Made by a program: the position numbers and the translations under genes. A DNA stretch of 48,574 bases from positions 1 to 48,574 of the forward strand of contig CAIJQQ010000057.1 of assembly GCA_903822825.1 (NCBI GenBank), written 5' to 3'. The notes below the pieces were generated by a model. It ran no database searches and was not told the DNA's origin. It was given only the letters and a program-made list of their open reading frames with translations. This stretch comes from an uncultured Burkholderiales bacterium (GTDB lineage Bacteria; Pseudomonadota; Gammaproteobacteria; Burkholderiales; Burkholderiaceae_C). Shown piece by piece: positions 35,108 to 42,362 of the stretch (position 1 is its first letter; every line of letters starts with the position of its first letter).

Positions 35108-37238
35108 AACCGCCTTCGGGCTCGGTGCAATGGCTGTCCTGTGGGTCGCCGCCTCTGTGGCGGGCAGCCACGCTCTGGTGCTGGTGATGACGGCCTTGAT
35201 CGGCGCGGTTTATGTCTTTGGCGCACTGGAGTTACGCCAATACCGCACAGCCACCCAGGGGCTGTCGCAAGCGCTGGCCCAGCTGCCGCAAGCTCTGGAG
35301 AGCCTGAGCGAGTGGCTGAGCCAAGTGCCTGCCTCGCTGCAAAACCCGGTGCGACAGCGCGTGGAGGGTGAACGCACAGGCCTGCCCGCCCCGGCGCTGA
35401 CGCCTTACCTGGTGGGCCTCTTGGTCATGCTGGGCATGCTGGGCACCTTCTTGGGCATGGTGGTCACGCTCAACGGCGCGGTGTTCGCCCTCGAAGGCAG
35501 CAACAACATCGCAGGGATCCGAGCGGCGTTCTCTGAACCCATCAAGGGTCTGGGGCTGGCGTTTGGCACCTCGGTGGCAGGTGTCGCCACCTCGGCCATG
35601 CTGGGCCTCATGAGCAGCCTGGCCCGAAGCGAACGCGCACAAGCGGCCCAACAACTGGACGGCCAGATCGCCAGCAGCCTGCGCATCTTCTCGCTCGCCC
35701 ATCAGCGGCAAGAAACCCTCAAGGCCCTGCAGCAGCAGTCGCAAGCTCTGCCACAGGTGGTGAGCCAGTTGCAAGCCATGATGGCGCAAATGGCCCAGAC
35801 CAGTCAGCAGTTCGGGGACCAGCTGATGGCCCACCAGCAAAGCTTCCACCTGGAAGTGCGCGACGCCTACACAGGCCTCGCGCAGTCGGTGGACCAGTCG
35901 CTGCGCACCAGTCTGGACCAAAGCATGCAGGCCGCCAGCGACGGCATCCGCCCGGTGGTGCAAGCGACCATGGCGCAGCTGGCCGAGCAGGCCCAAAGCA
36001 TGAACCAGCGCCTCTTGCTCAACACCCAGCAACAATGGGGCGAACTCAACACCCAGATGGCGAGCACCGCTGCTGCCGTTGCGCAGACCAGCACCGAAAC
36101 GCTCAGCCGCCACGAACTGGCCAGCACCCGCATGACCGAGCGCGTTGGCCAGACGCTGGACGCCTTCAGCCAGCAATTCGAGCGCAGCGCCCAGGGCCTG
36201 GTCGAGCAGGTCAGCGCCGCACAAGCGCAGCAGCTGGCCCAGCAAAGCAGCGCCGACCAGCAGCGCCTGCAGTCCTGGCAAGCGTCGCTGGCGCAGTCGG
36301 CCTCTGCACTGCACAGTCAGTGGCAAAGCACGGGCGCACAGACGCTGGCACAGCAGCAGGCGGTTTGCGACACACTGACCCGCACGGCGCAGGACATCAC
36401 TGCTCACAGCCAAACCCAAGCCACACAAACCTTGGCCGAAGTCACGCGCCTGATGGCCAGCAGCGAAGCGCTGATGCGCGAGCGCATCGCCTCCGAAGCG
36501 CAGTGGGCTGCCACGCACCAGCAGCGCGCCCAGGAGCTGGCCGCTGTGCTGCGCGAAGAACTGTCGGCCCTGCGCGACCAGGAAACCGAGCGCGGCGCCG
36601 CCGCCGTGGCCCGCCTGGCCGAGTTGCAAAACGCGGTGACCACCCACCTGACCACGCTGGGCACGGCACTTGAAGACCCGATCACCCGCCTGATCGAAAC
36701 CGCCTCCGAAGCACCCAAGGCGGCGGCCGAAGTCATTGGCCAGCTGCGCCAGGAGATCTCGGTCAGCGTGGCCCGTGACAACGCCCTGCTGGAAGAGCGC
36801 ACCCGCATCTTGGGCACGCTCAGCACCTTGCTCCATGCCATCAACCACGCGTCCACCGAACAACGTGGCGTGATCGACACGCTGGTGACGTCGAGCCAAC
36901 TCACGCTGAACGAAGCCAGCAGCCAGTTCCACGACCATGTGGCCACCGAGACGGGCAAGCTGGGCGACATCGCCGCGCAGGTCACCGCCAGCGCAGTGGA
37001 TGTGGCCAGCCTGGGCGAGACCTTTGCATTTGCGGTGCGCTCGTTCAGCGACACCAACGACAAGCTGATGGGCAACCTGCAGCGCATCGAAGCGGCGATC
37101 AACCAGTCGATGACGCGCAGCGACGAACAGCTGGCCTACTACGTGGCCCAGGCCCGAGAGATCATCGACCTGAGCATCCACAGCCAAAAAGATGTGCTCG
37201 AAGCCCTGCAACAGCGCCAGTCTGAAGGGACGGCCTGA
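35088..37238 (+). CDS. zorA: ZorA-like proton-channel protein (MotA/TolQ fold, DUF802) with a long cytoplasmic tail
   Basis: Protein of 716 residues. Four likely membrane helices lie at about 8-28, 30-47, 105-128 and 155-177. The last two hold the MotA/TolQ/ExbB-like core: LVMLGMLGTFLGMVVTLNGA and IKGLGLAFGTSVAGVATSAM. Residues 180-716 form an almost wholly helical, Gln/Ala-rich tail with heptad character. This shape (channel core plus very long inward tail) is that of ZorA. By family knowledge ZorA5ZorB2 is a proton-driven inner-membrane motor. The next gene encodes the matching MotB/ZorB-like subunit, sharing one base (TGATG). A non-defence stator role remains possible. Confidence 0.8.
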   Translation: MKRYSFETAFGLGAMAVLWVAASVAGSHALVLVMTALIGAVYVFGALELRQYRTATQGLSQALAQLPQALESLSEWLSQVPASLQNPVRQRVEGERTGLPAPALTPYLVGLLVMLGMLGTFLGMVVTLNGAVFALEGSNNIAGIRAAFSEPIKGLGLAFGTSVAGVATSAMLGLMSSLARSERAQAAQQLDGQIASSLRIFSLAHQRQETLKALQQQSQALPQVVSQLQAMMAQMAQTSQQFGDQLMAHQQSFHLEVRDAYTGLAQSVDQSLRTSLDQSMQAASDGIRPVVQATMAQLAEQAQSMNQRLLLNTQQQWGELNTQMASTAAAVAQTSTETLSRHELASTRMTERVGQTLDAFSQQFERSAQGLVEQVSAAQAQQLAQQSSADQQRLQSWQASLAQSASALHSQWQSTGAQTLAQQQAVCDTLTRTAQDITAHSQTQATQTLAEVTRLMASSEALMRERIASEAQWAATHQQRAQELAAVLREELSALRDQETERGAAAVARLAELQNAVTTHLTTLGTALEDPITRLIETASEAPKAAAEVIGQLRQEISVSVARDNALLEERTRILGTLSTLLHAINHASTEQRGVIDTLVTSSQLTLNEASSQFHDHVATETGKLGDIAAQVTASAVDVASLGETFAFAVRSFSDTNDKLMGNLQRIEAAINQSMTRSDEQLAYYVAQAREIIDLSIHSQKDVLEALQQRQSEGTA

Positions 37239-37879
37239 TGCTCGAGCACGACGCCGACGTCGAGTCCACCGCACCGACCTGGATCTCGTTTGCCGACCTG
37301 ATGACCGGTCTGCTGGGGGCCTTTGTGCTCTTGCTGGTGGGCGTCATGGCCACGCAGCTGGAGATGGCCTCCAAGCTCGAAGACGAGGTCCAAAAGCGCC
37401 AGATGGAAGAGCAAAAACGCCTCTCGCTGGAGCAGGCCTTGGCCATTCCACTTGCCAGTGGCCGCATCACCCTGAACAACGGCCGCATCGGCATCAGCGG
37501 CAAGCTGCTGTTTGAGCTGAACTCCGACAAGCTCGAACCCCAAGGCCGCCAACTGCTCAAGAGCCTGGTGCTGCCGCTGCGCAGCTACCTGCAGTCGCGT
37601 GAAGAAATCCTGATGGTCAGCGGCTTCACAGACGACCAGAGCATCAAAAGCCGCAACCGCCAGTTCGCCGACAACTGGGAGCTTTCGGCCCAACGGGCCC
37701 TGACGGTGACGCGCACACTGATCGAAGAAGGCATGCCGTCTTCGATGCTGTTCGCGGCTGCCTTTGGCCAAGAGCAGCCCTTGGTGGCCAACACCAACGA
37801 AAAGGCTCGCGCCCAGAACCGCCGCGTCGAAATGGCCCCTGTGCCCAAAGCGGCCAACACCGCCACGCCCAAGCCATGA
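37238..37879 (+). CDS. zorB: ZorB-like stator protein (MotB N-terminus, OmpA-like peptidoglycan-binding domain)
   Basis: Protein of 213 residues. A short cytosolic N-terminus leads into one membrane helix (about 17-39, WISFADLMTGLLGAFVLLL). D20 in FADLMT aligns with the proton-carrying aspartate of MotB (D32 in E. coli). A helical linker (40-70) precedes an OmpA/MotB domain (about 85-205) with GFTDD, NWELSAQRALTVTR and ARAQNRRVEM, the peptidoglycan-binding signature. It would pair with the preceding channel protein as a stator. It overlaps the next gene by ATGA. Confidence 0.85.
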   Translation: MLEHDADVESTAPTWISFADLMTGLLGAFVLLLVGVMATQLEMASKLEDEVQKRQMEEQKRLSLEQALAIPLASGRITLNNGRIGISGKLLFELNSDKLEPQGRQLLKSLVLPLRSYLQSREEILMVSGFTDDQSIKSRNRQFADNWELSAQRALTVTRTLIEEGMPSSMLFAAAFGQEQPLVANTNEKARAQNRRVEMAPVPKAANTATPKP

Positions 37880-38460
37880 ACGAAGACGTGCTGGTCACAC
37901 TGGACGCCCTGCGGGCCGCAGGTGCCCCACGTTTTGACGCGGTGGGCTGGCATTACATCGAGACACTGGCTGGGCGGACCCAAGCACAATCCGGTAAGGC
38001 GCAAGCGCTGCTGACCCGCAAACTGCAGCGAAGCCTGGACAGCATGGGCGAGCGCATCAATGCTGCTGCCCAAGCCACCCCCACCGATCAAGGGCACAGC
38101 AAAGCTTCGCCGTTGGCAGCTTTGCTTCAAGAGATCAAAGCGCAGGAACAAAGCGTGGGCCAGCCCATCAACAGCGTGTGGCGCGCCGAGAATCCCCGCA
38201 TCCAGCAGTTTCGCAAACAGCTGAACCAAATCAGCGTTCAAAAACAAGTCAAGCAAGCCATCGCGCAAGCGCCTGTGAATGCAGGCCCCATCAACTCCCA
38301 CATGCTGGTGCTGCGTTCATTGGGATGGATGCGCGACATCTCGCCCGACTACCTGAACCGCTTCATGGGCCATGTCGACACGCTGCTGTGTCTGGAAGAT
38401 GCCGACAAGGGCAAAGCGCCGGTCAGAAAGACCGCACCCGCCGCCAAAAACAAGAAATAA
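37876..38460 (+). CDS. zorG: DUF2894 protein (ZorG-like), last gene of the Zorya-like operon
   Basis: Protein of 194 residues that I recognise as DUF2894. The N-terminal part (LRAAGAPRFDAVGWHYIETL) and the C-terminal part (NRFMGHVDTLLCLED, followed by a Lys/Ala-rich tail) look conserved. The middle is helical and variable (Gln/Lys-rich). No membrane segment or known catalytic motif is visible. It overlaps zorB by 4 bp. As I recall, DUF2894 is the ZorG component of type III Zorya. The basic tail might bind nucleic acid, but that is a guess. Confidence 0.72.
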   Translation: MNEDVLVTLDALRAAGAPRFDAVGWHYIETLAGRTQAQSGKAQALLTRKLQRSLDSMGERINAAAQATPTDQGHSKASPLAALLQEIKAQEQSVGQPINSVWRAENPRIQQFRKQLNQISVQKQVKQAIAQAPVNAGPINSHMLVLRSLGWMRDISPDYLNRFMGHVDTLLCLEDADKGKAPVRKTAPAAKNKK

Positions 38461-38542
38461 CCCCAGACTTGCTCGTTGGCGCGATCAAGCCAGGCTCGCA
38501 GGCCCAACCTCTGGCCATTTCTCCCCAAGCAAGCAGGCCGCG

Positions 38543-38785
38543 TCAAAGGCCCAATTGCGCCAACGCCGCTTGCAAACCGGCCAAACCACCCACGCGTTGG
38601 TCGTTGATGAAAATCTGGGGCATCTGGCGCACCGAGGGGCCGCATTTTTCGTAAAAGGCCATCCGCTCGGCTTCGCCATCGATCTTGATTTCTTCAAATT
38701 CAAGAGATTTTGTTTTGAGCACCATCTTGGCGGACTCGCACTGCGGGCAGGCGGACTTGGAGTAAACGACGATTTTGTGTTCCAT
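38543..38785 (-). CDS. Glutaredoxin-family protein (CPQC active site)
   Basis: Small thiol-disulfide oxidoreductase of 80 residues from the ATG at 38785. The active site is C13-PQ-C16 in YSKSACPQCESAKMVL, where CPYC is more common. The cis-proline is in RQMPQIFINDQRVGG, and the glycine pair binds glutathione. The size and layout fit GrxC or NrdH-like proteins. It is the last identifiable gene on the minus strand before the Zorya-like operon, downstream of the ABC-ATPase remnant. The open frame reaches a TTG at 38803. Confidence 0.88.
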   Translation of the reverse strand: MEHKIVVYSKSACPQCESAKMVLKTKSLEFEEIKIDGEAERMAFYEKCGPSVRQMPQIFINDQRVGGLAGLQAALAQLGL

Positions 38786-38808
38786 GCGATAAAGTTTACA
38801 CAACTTCC

Positions 38809-38913
38809 TCAGCCAGGCACCAAGCCATCAATGACCTCGATGGTGCGGTCGCAGCGGCTGGCCAGCAGTGGGTTGTGCGTCACATTCAGTTGGCCGTGCG
38901 GGGCAAAACGACC
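38809..38913 (-). pseudogene. C-terminal remnant of an ABC transporter ATP-binding protein
   Basis: Between the btuD stop and the glutaredoxin gene, another frame on the minus strand reads QLNVTHNPLLASRCDRTI, then EVIDGLVPG and a stop at 38809. This is the usual end of an LolD/YbbA-type ABC ATPase: the H-loop (VTHN) followed by the D-x-R-x-I and I-x-DG segment. No Walker A, signature or Walker B lies upstream in this frame; btuD occupies that region in a different frame. It is best read as the surviving tail of a deleted gene. Confidence 0.6.
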
Positions 38914-39656
38914 CACTGGTCGTCCAAAGCATGGATGCGAATGCGGTGGCCAAACACCGCCTCGATGGCCGCATGGCTGAGCGGGTCGCTGCAGGCGCCA
39001 TGGTGGATGACTTGCCCCTGATCCATGACGATGACCTCGTCGGCGTGCAGCGCCATGCCGATCTCGTGCAGCACGCTCAGCACCGTAGTGCCTTGTGCGA
39101 TCAGACAGTGCACTTGTTCGAGCCAGTCCACTTGGTGCGGTGGGTCCAGGTTGGCCAGGGGCTCATCCATCAGCATCACGGGGGCGTTGCCTGCCATGGC
39201 CCGAGCCAAAAGCACGCGCTGGCGCTCGCCCCCCGACAACTCGCCCAAGGTGCGTTCGCGCCAGTCCCAAGCCTGGGTGGCTTTGAGGGCGGCTTCGACC
39301 ATCTGCGCGTCCTGTTCGTTGGGCGCGCCCAGCCAGCTTTGGTGCGGCAGGCGCCCCAGCATGGCCACGTCCCACACGCGCAAGTCGCGCGTGGTGGTTT
39401 CAGATTGGCCCAACCAGGACAACTGCAGGGCACGCTCGCGAACCGACAGGCGATCCAAGGGCTGCCCTTGCCAAAGCACTTGCCCGCTGAACGGCAACAA
39501 ACCCGCCAGCGCCTTGAGCAAAGTGGACTTACCCGCCCCGTTGGGGCCGACCACACAGGTCCATCGGCCCGCCGCGATCTGCAGGTCCACGCCTTTCAGG
39601 GCCATGCGGCCGCCCAGCTGCACCTGCAGTTGCTGGGTTTGCAGGGCGGGTTTCAT
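38886..39656 (-). CDS. btuD: Vitamin B12 ABC transporter ATP-binding protein BtuD
   Basis: ATPase that powers cobalamin import through BtuC; 256 residues. Walker A is VVGPNGAGKSTLLK (K43), the signature is LGELSGGERQRVLLARA, and Walker B with D-loop is VMLMDEPLANLDPP. The H-loop histidine is in LSVLHEIGMAL. The subfamily is that of siderophore, haem and B12 importers; B12 is inferred from the operon, which begins with a cobalamin riboswitch and btuB. Its start overlaps btuC by 4 bp. Its last codons overlap the ABC-ATPase remnant in another frame. Confidence 0.9.
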   Translation of the reverse strand: MKPALQTQQLQVQLGGRMALKGVDLQIAAGRWTCVVGPNGAGKSTLLKALAGLLPFSGQVLWQGQPLDRLSVRERALQLSWLGQSETTTRDLRVWDVAMLGRLPHQSWLGAPNEQDAQMVEAALKATQAWDWRERTLGELSGGERQRVLLARAMAGNAPVMLMDEPLANLDPPHQVDWLEQVHCLIAQGTTVLSVLHEIGMALHADEVIVMDQGQVIHHGACSDPLSHAAIEAVFGHRIRIHALDDQWVVLPRTAN

Positions 39657-40657
39657 CGCGCACCGCCCAGGGTCGAGTCACGGTACACGCGCCAAAGCAA
39701 ATAGCCGCCGCCCATCACGGCTGTCAGCACGCCCACGGGCAGCTCTTGCGGTGCAAACAGCACGCGGGCCAATGCGTCGGCCAAGGCCAACAAGGCCCCG
39801 CCCATGAGGGCGGCCAGCAGCAAACTGCGGTCGTGGGTGGTGCGCACCAGCGAGCGCACCAGGTGCGGCGCAGCCAAGCCCACAAAGGCCACCAAACCGA
39901 TGTGCGCTACCGCCGCACCCGTGGCCAGCGACAACACCCCCACCAACACCAAACGTGCCAAGCGCAGCGGCACGCCCAGGCTTTGCGCAGTGGCTTCGCC
40001 CAGAGTCAAGGCGTCGAGCACACGGGCAAACACCCAAGCCAAGGTCAGGCAGAAAATCAACACCAGGCCCAAGGTGGCGCAAGCACTCCAGCCCACAAAA
40101 GCGGTGGAGCCGAGCATGAAGCCCTGCATGGCCTGCAGCACCTGCGGCTGCATCAAAGACACCATTGACGTGACGGCCCCCAGCACCACGCCCACCACCA
40201 CGCCTGCCAACAGCAGGCGCAGGGTCTGCTGCACGCCACGCGCAAGCAGCAAAGTCAGTAACACGGCCAGCAACGCGCCCACAAAGGCCGCACCAGTCAG
40301 GCCCAAGCCTGTCCACCAGGTCATGGCCCATGCACTGCCACCAAAAAGACTCAGGTACGTGCCCACGCCGAGCGATGCGCCCGAGGCACTGCCCAGCAAA
40401 TAAGGGTCGGCCAGCGGGTTGCGAAAAAGACCCTGAGCCACCGCCCCAGCCAAACCCAGCAGCGCGCCGCCCAGCCATGCGCCCAGGCTGCGTGGCAGGC
40501 GGATGTCCATCACGATTTGCTGCGACACGGCGTCTTGCCCCACCGACCACCACAATTGCCAACCTTGGCTGCCCGCCATGGTGCCCAGCAGCACCGACGC
40601 CAGGCCGACCAGAAACAAGAGTGCACCCCAGCGGTTCGCGTCAGACCTGTGGTTCAT
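39653..40657 (-). CDS. btuC: Vitamin B12 ABC transporter permease BtuC
   Basis: Inner-membrane permease of 334 residues from the ATG at 40657, rich in membrane helices (about ten). Signatures of the FecCD/BtuC family are visible: DIRLPRSLGAWLGGALLGLA near the N-terminus, NPLADPYLLGSASGASLG, and the ATPase-contact region GLVAFVGLAAPHLVR. It forms the BtuC2D2 core with the following gene. Four-base ATGA overlaps join it to btuF upstream and btuD downstream. Confidence 0.92.
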   Translation of the reverse strand: MNHRSDANRWGALLFLVGLASVLLGTMAGSQGWQLWWSVGQDAVSQQIVMDIRLPRSLGAWLGGALLGLAGAVAQGLFRNPLADPYLLGSASGASLGVGTYLSLFGGSAWAMTWWTGLGLTGAAFVGALLAVLLTLLLARGVQQTLRLLLAGVVVGVVLGAVTSMVSLMQPQVLQAMQGFMLGSTAFVGWSACATLGLVLIFCLTLAWVFARVLDALTLGEATAQSLGVPLRLARLVLVGVLSLATGAAVAHIGLVAFVGLAAPHLVRSLVRTTHDRSLLLAALMGGALLALADALARVLFAPQELPVGVLTAVMGGGYLLWRVYRDSTLGGAR

Positions 40658-41547
40658 CGCCCGGCTCCCGTCGATGCAGTCTGGCCAGCGGCCCGGTTCA
40701 GGCAAGCGGCCATGCGCTGTGCGCCTTCGGCCATGCGCGGTCCCGCCCGCACGAGTGTGTCAGCGTCATCGGCACTGAAGACACACAGCCGCTGGCCCTG
40801 CATGGCGCGCAGGCCAGACCAGCCCGGGCGCTGCGCCATGCTGGCCCGGCTGCTGTCTCCGACCATGATCACATCGGGCTGGGCACGCACAACGAATTCG
40901 GGGTTGACCTGCGGGAACGGGCCCAGGGCCGCAGGCAAGATGTTGGCCACGCCCATGCGCGTGAGCGTCTCGCCGATGAAGGACGATGCGCTGGCCCCGT
41001 GCGGCGTAGGGCTAACTTCGAAATACACTTTTTGTTGCCGCGCCTGCGCACCCAGCGACTGCACAGCAGCTTGCACGCCTGCCTGTACCTCGCGCCAGAC
41101 GCGCGCACTGTCGGCCTCTGGCAAAAACAAGGCTTGTGCCACCGTGCGCAGCACCCGCTGCACATCGGCATGGGTGCGGGGCTCCAGGCGCAAAACTTTC
41201 AGGCCCAAGGCTTCCAAACGGTCAACGCCTCGGGTGGAGCCTGCCGCCAGCACCAAGTCCGGCTTGAGCGCCACAATGCTTTCGATCTGCGGGTCCAGCC
41301 CACCGCCCACACGGGGCAGGCCCTGCACGGAAGCTGGCCAATTGGAATACCGGTCCAGGCCCACCAGCCGCTGGCAGGCCCCCAATGCACACACGGTTTC
41401 CGTCAAAGAAGGCAACAGGCTGACAATGCGTTGCGGCGCCTGATCGATTTCGATGGGTTGCAAGCCATCGCCTTGCACCGTGATCGCCTGAGCCTGCAGG
41501 GCCAGCCCGCACAAGAGCATCACCCAGCATCGATAAGCGTCACGCAT
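40654..41547 (-). CDS. btuF: Periplasmic vitamin B12-binding protein BtuF
   Basis: Periplasmic substrate-binding protein of 297 residues from the ATG at 41547, with a signal peptide (CWVMLLCGLALQAQA). The helical-backbone-metal-receptor fold is seen in QRIVSLLPSLTETVCALGA, LVGLDRYSNWPA, LKPDLVLAAGST and VYFEVSPTPHGA. It delivers cobalamin to BtuCD. It overlaps the preceding gene, a second binding-protein homologue, by 8 bp, and btuC by 4 bp. Confidence 0.88.
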   Translation of the reverse strand: MRDAYRCWVMLLCGLALQAQAITVQGDGLQPIEIDQAPQRIVSLLPSLTETVCALGACQRLVGLDRYSNWPASVQGLPRVGGGLDPQIESIVALKPDLVLAAGSTRGVDRLEALGLKVLRLEPRTHADVQRVLRTVAQALFLPEADSARVWREVQAGVQAAVQSLGAQARQQKVYFEVSPTPHGASASSFIGETLTRMGVANILPAALGPFPQVNPEFVVRAQPDVIMVGDSSRASMAQRPGWSGLRAMQGQRLCVFSADDADTLVRAGPRMAEGAQRMAACLNRAAGQTASTGAGR

Positions 41548-42343
41548 ATTGGGCTTCCCATTGGCACATGATGCGGTGCAGTTGTGCCACGCCATCGGTC
41601 AAGGCCGCAGGACCTGGCTGCAAAATGTCTGCCGACTTGATTTCAAAAATTTGCCCATGGCGCACCGCAGGCACGTCTTGCCATCCGGGGCGGGCTGCGA
41701 CTTTTTCGGGGCGGAACTTCTTGCCACACCACGAGCCAATCACGATGTCGGGCGCGCGGTCGATGATGGTCTGGCTGTCGGCAATGATGCGGTCCTTGCC
41801 CATGGGCTGCACTGCCAGCTCGGGGAACACATCGTCGCCCCCGGCGATGCCGACCAGATCCGACACCCAGCGGATGGCGCTGATGTGGGGCTCGTCCCAC
41901 TCCTCAAAGTACACGCGGGGGCGACGCTTGAAACCGGCCGCTTGTTGCCGGATGGCATCCAGCTCGCCGCGCATGGCGTTCAGCCTTTGCAAGCCATGCT
42001 CGGCCTGCCCCACCATGGCCGCAACTTGGTAGAGCATCGAAAAAATCTCATCGACGCTGCGTTGGTTGAAGATGGTGACCTGCACGCCAGCGCGCACCAG
42101 CAAGGCTGCAATGTCGGCCTGCAAATCCGAAAAGCCAAACACACAGTCGGGTTTGAGCGCCAGGATCTTGTCGATTTTGGCGCTCAAAAATGCACTGACT
42201 TTGGGCTTTTCTTCCCGGGCACGGCGCGGGCGCACCGTGTACCCAGAGATGCCCACGATGCGATGCTCCTGGCCCAAGAGGTAAAGCCACTCCGTGGTCT
42301 CCTCGGTGAGACAGACGATGCGTTGGGGCAAGAAGTCGCGCAT
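41540..42343 (-). CDS. BtuF-like cobalamin-binding protein without signal peptide
   Basis: Protein of 267 residues of the same fold as BtuF (PF01497): QRIVCLTEETTEWLYLLGQ, IVGISGYTVRPRRAREEKP, LALKPDCVFGFSDLQADIA, and RVYFEEWDEPHISAIRWV. It has no signal peptide. It begins MRDFLPQRIVCLTEE, so the domain starts within ten residues of the N-terminus. It should therefore stay in the cytosol unless the start is mis-set; I see no upstream hydrophobic segment in frame before btuB ends 19 bp away. It sits between btuB and btuF in the riboswitch-controlled operon. It may be a cytosolic cobalamin-binding or delivery protein. Confidence 0.82.
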   Translation of the reverse strand: MRDFLPQRIVCLTEETTEWLYLLGQEHRIVGISGYTVRPRRAREEKPKVSAFLSAKIDKILALKPDCVFGFSDLQADIAALLVRAGVQVTIFNQRSVDEIFSMLYQVAAMVGQAEHGLQRLNAMRGELDAIRQQAAGFKRRPRVYFEEWDEPHISAIRWVSDLVGIAGGDDVFPELAVQPMGKDRIIADSQTIIDRAPDIVIGSWCGKKFRPEKVAARPGWQDVPAVRHGQIFEIKSADILQPGPAALTDGVAQLHRIMCQWEAQYA

Positions 42344-42362
42344 GTTCAGGTCCTGCGCCAGG

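Noticed and set aside
35232..37274. A 680-codon minus-strand frame opposite the ZorA-like gene
   Set aside because: It is the antisense shadow of the Gln/Ala-rich tail; Gln codons read backward give Leu. No start context or family similarity.
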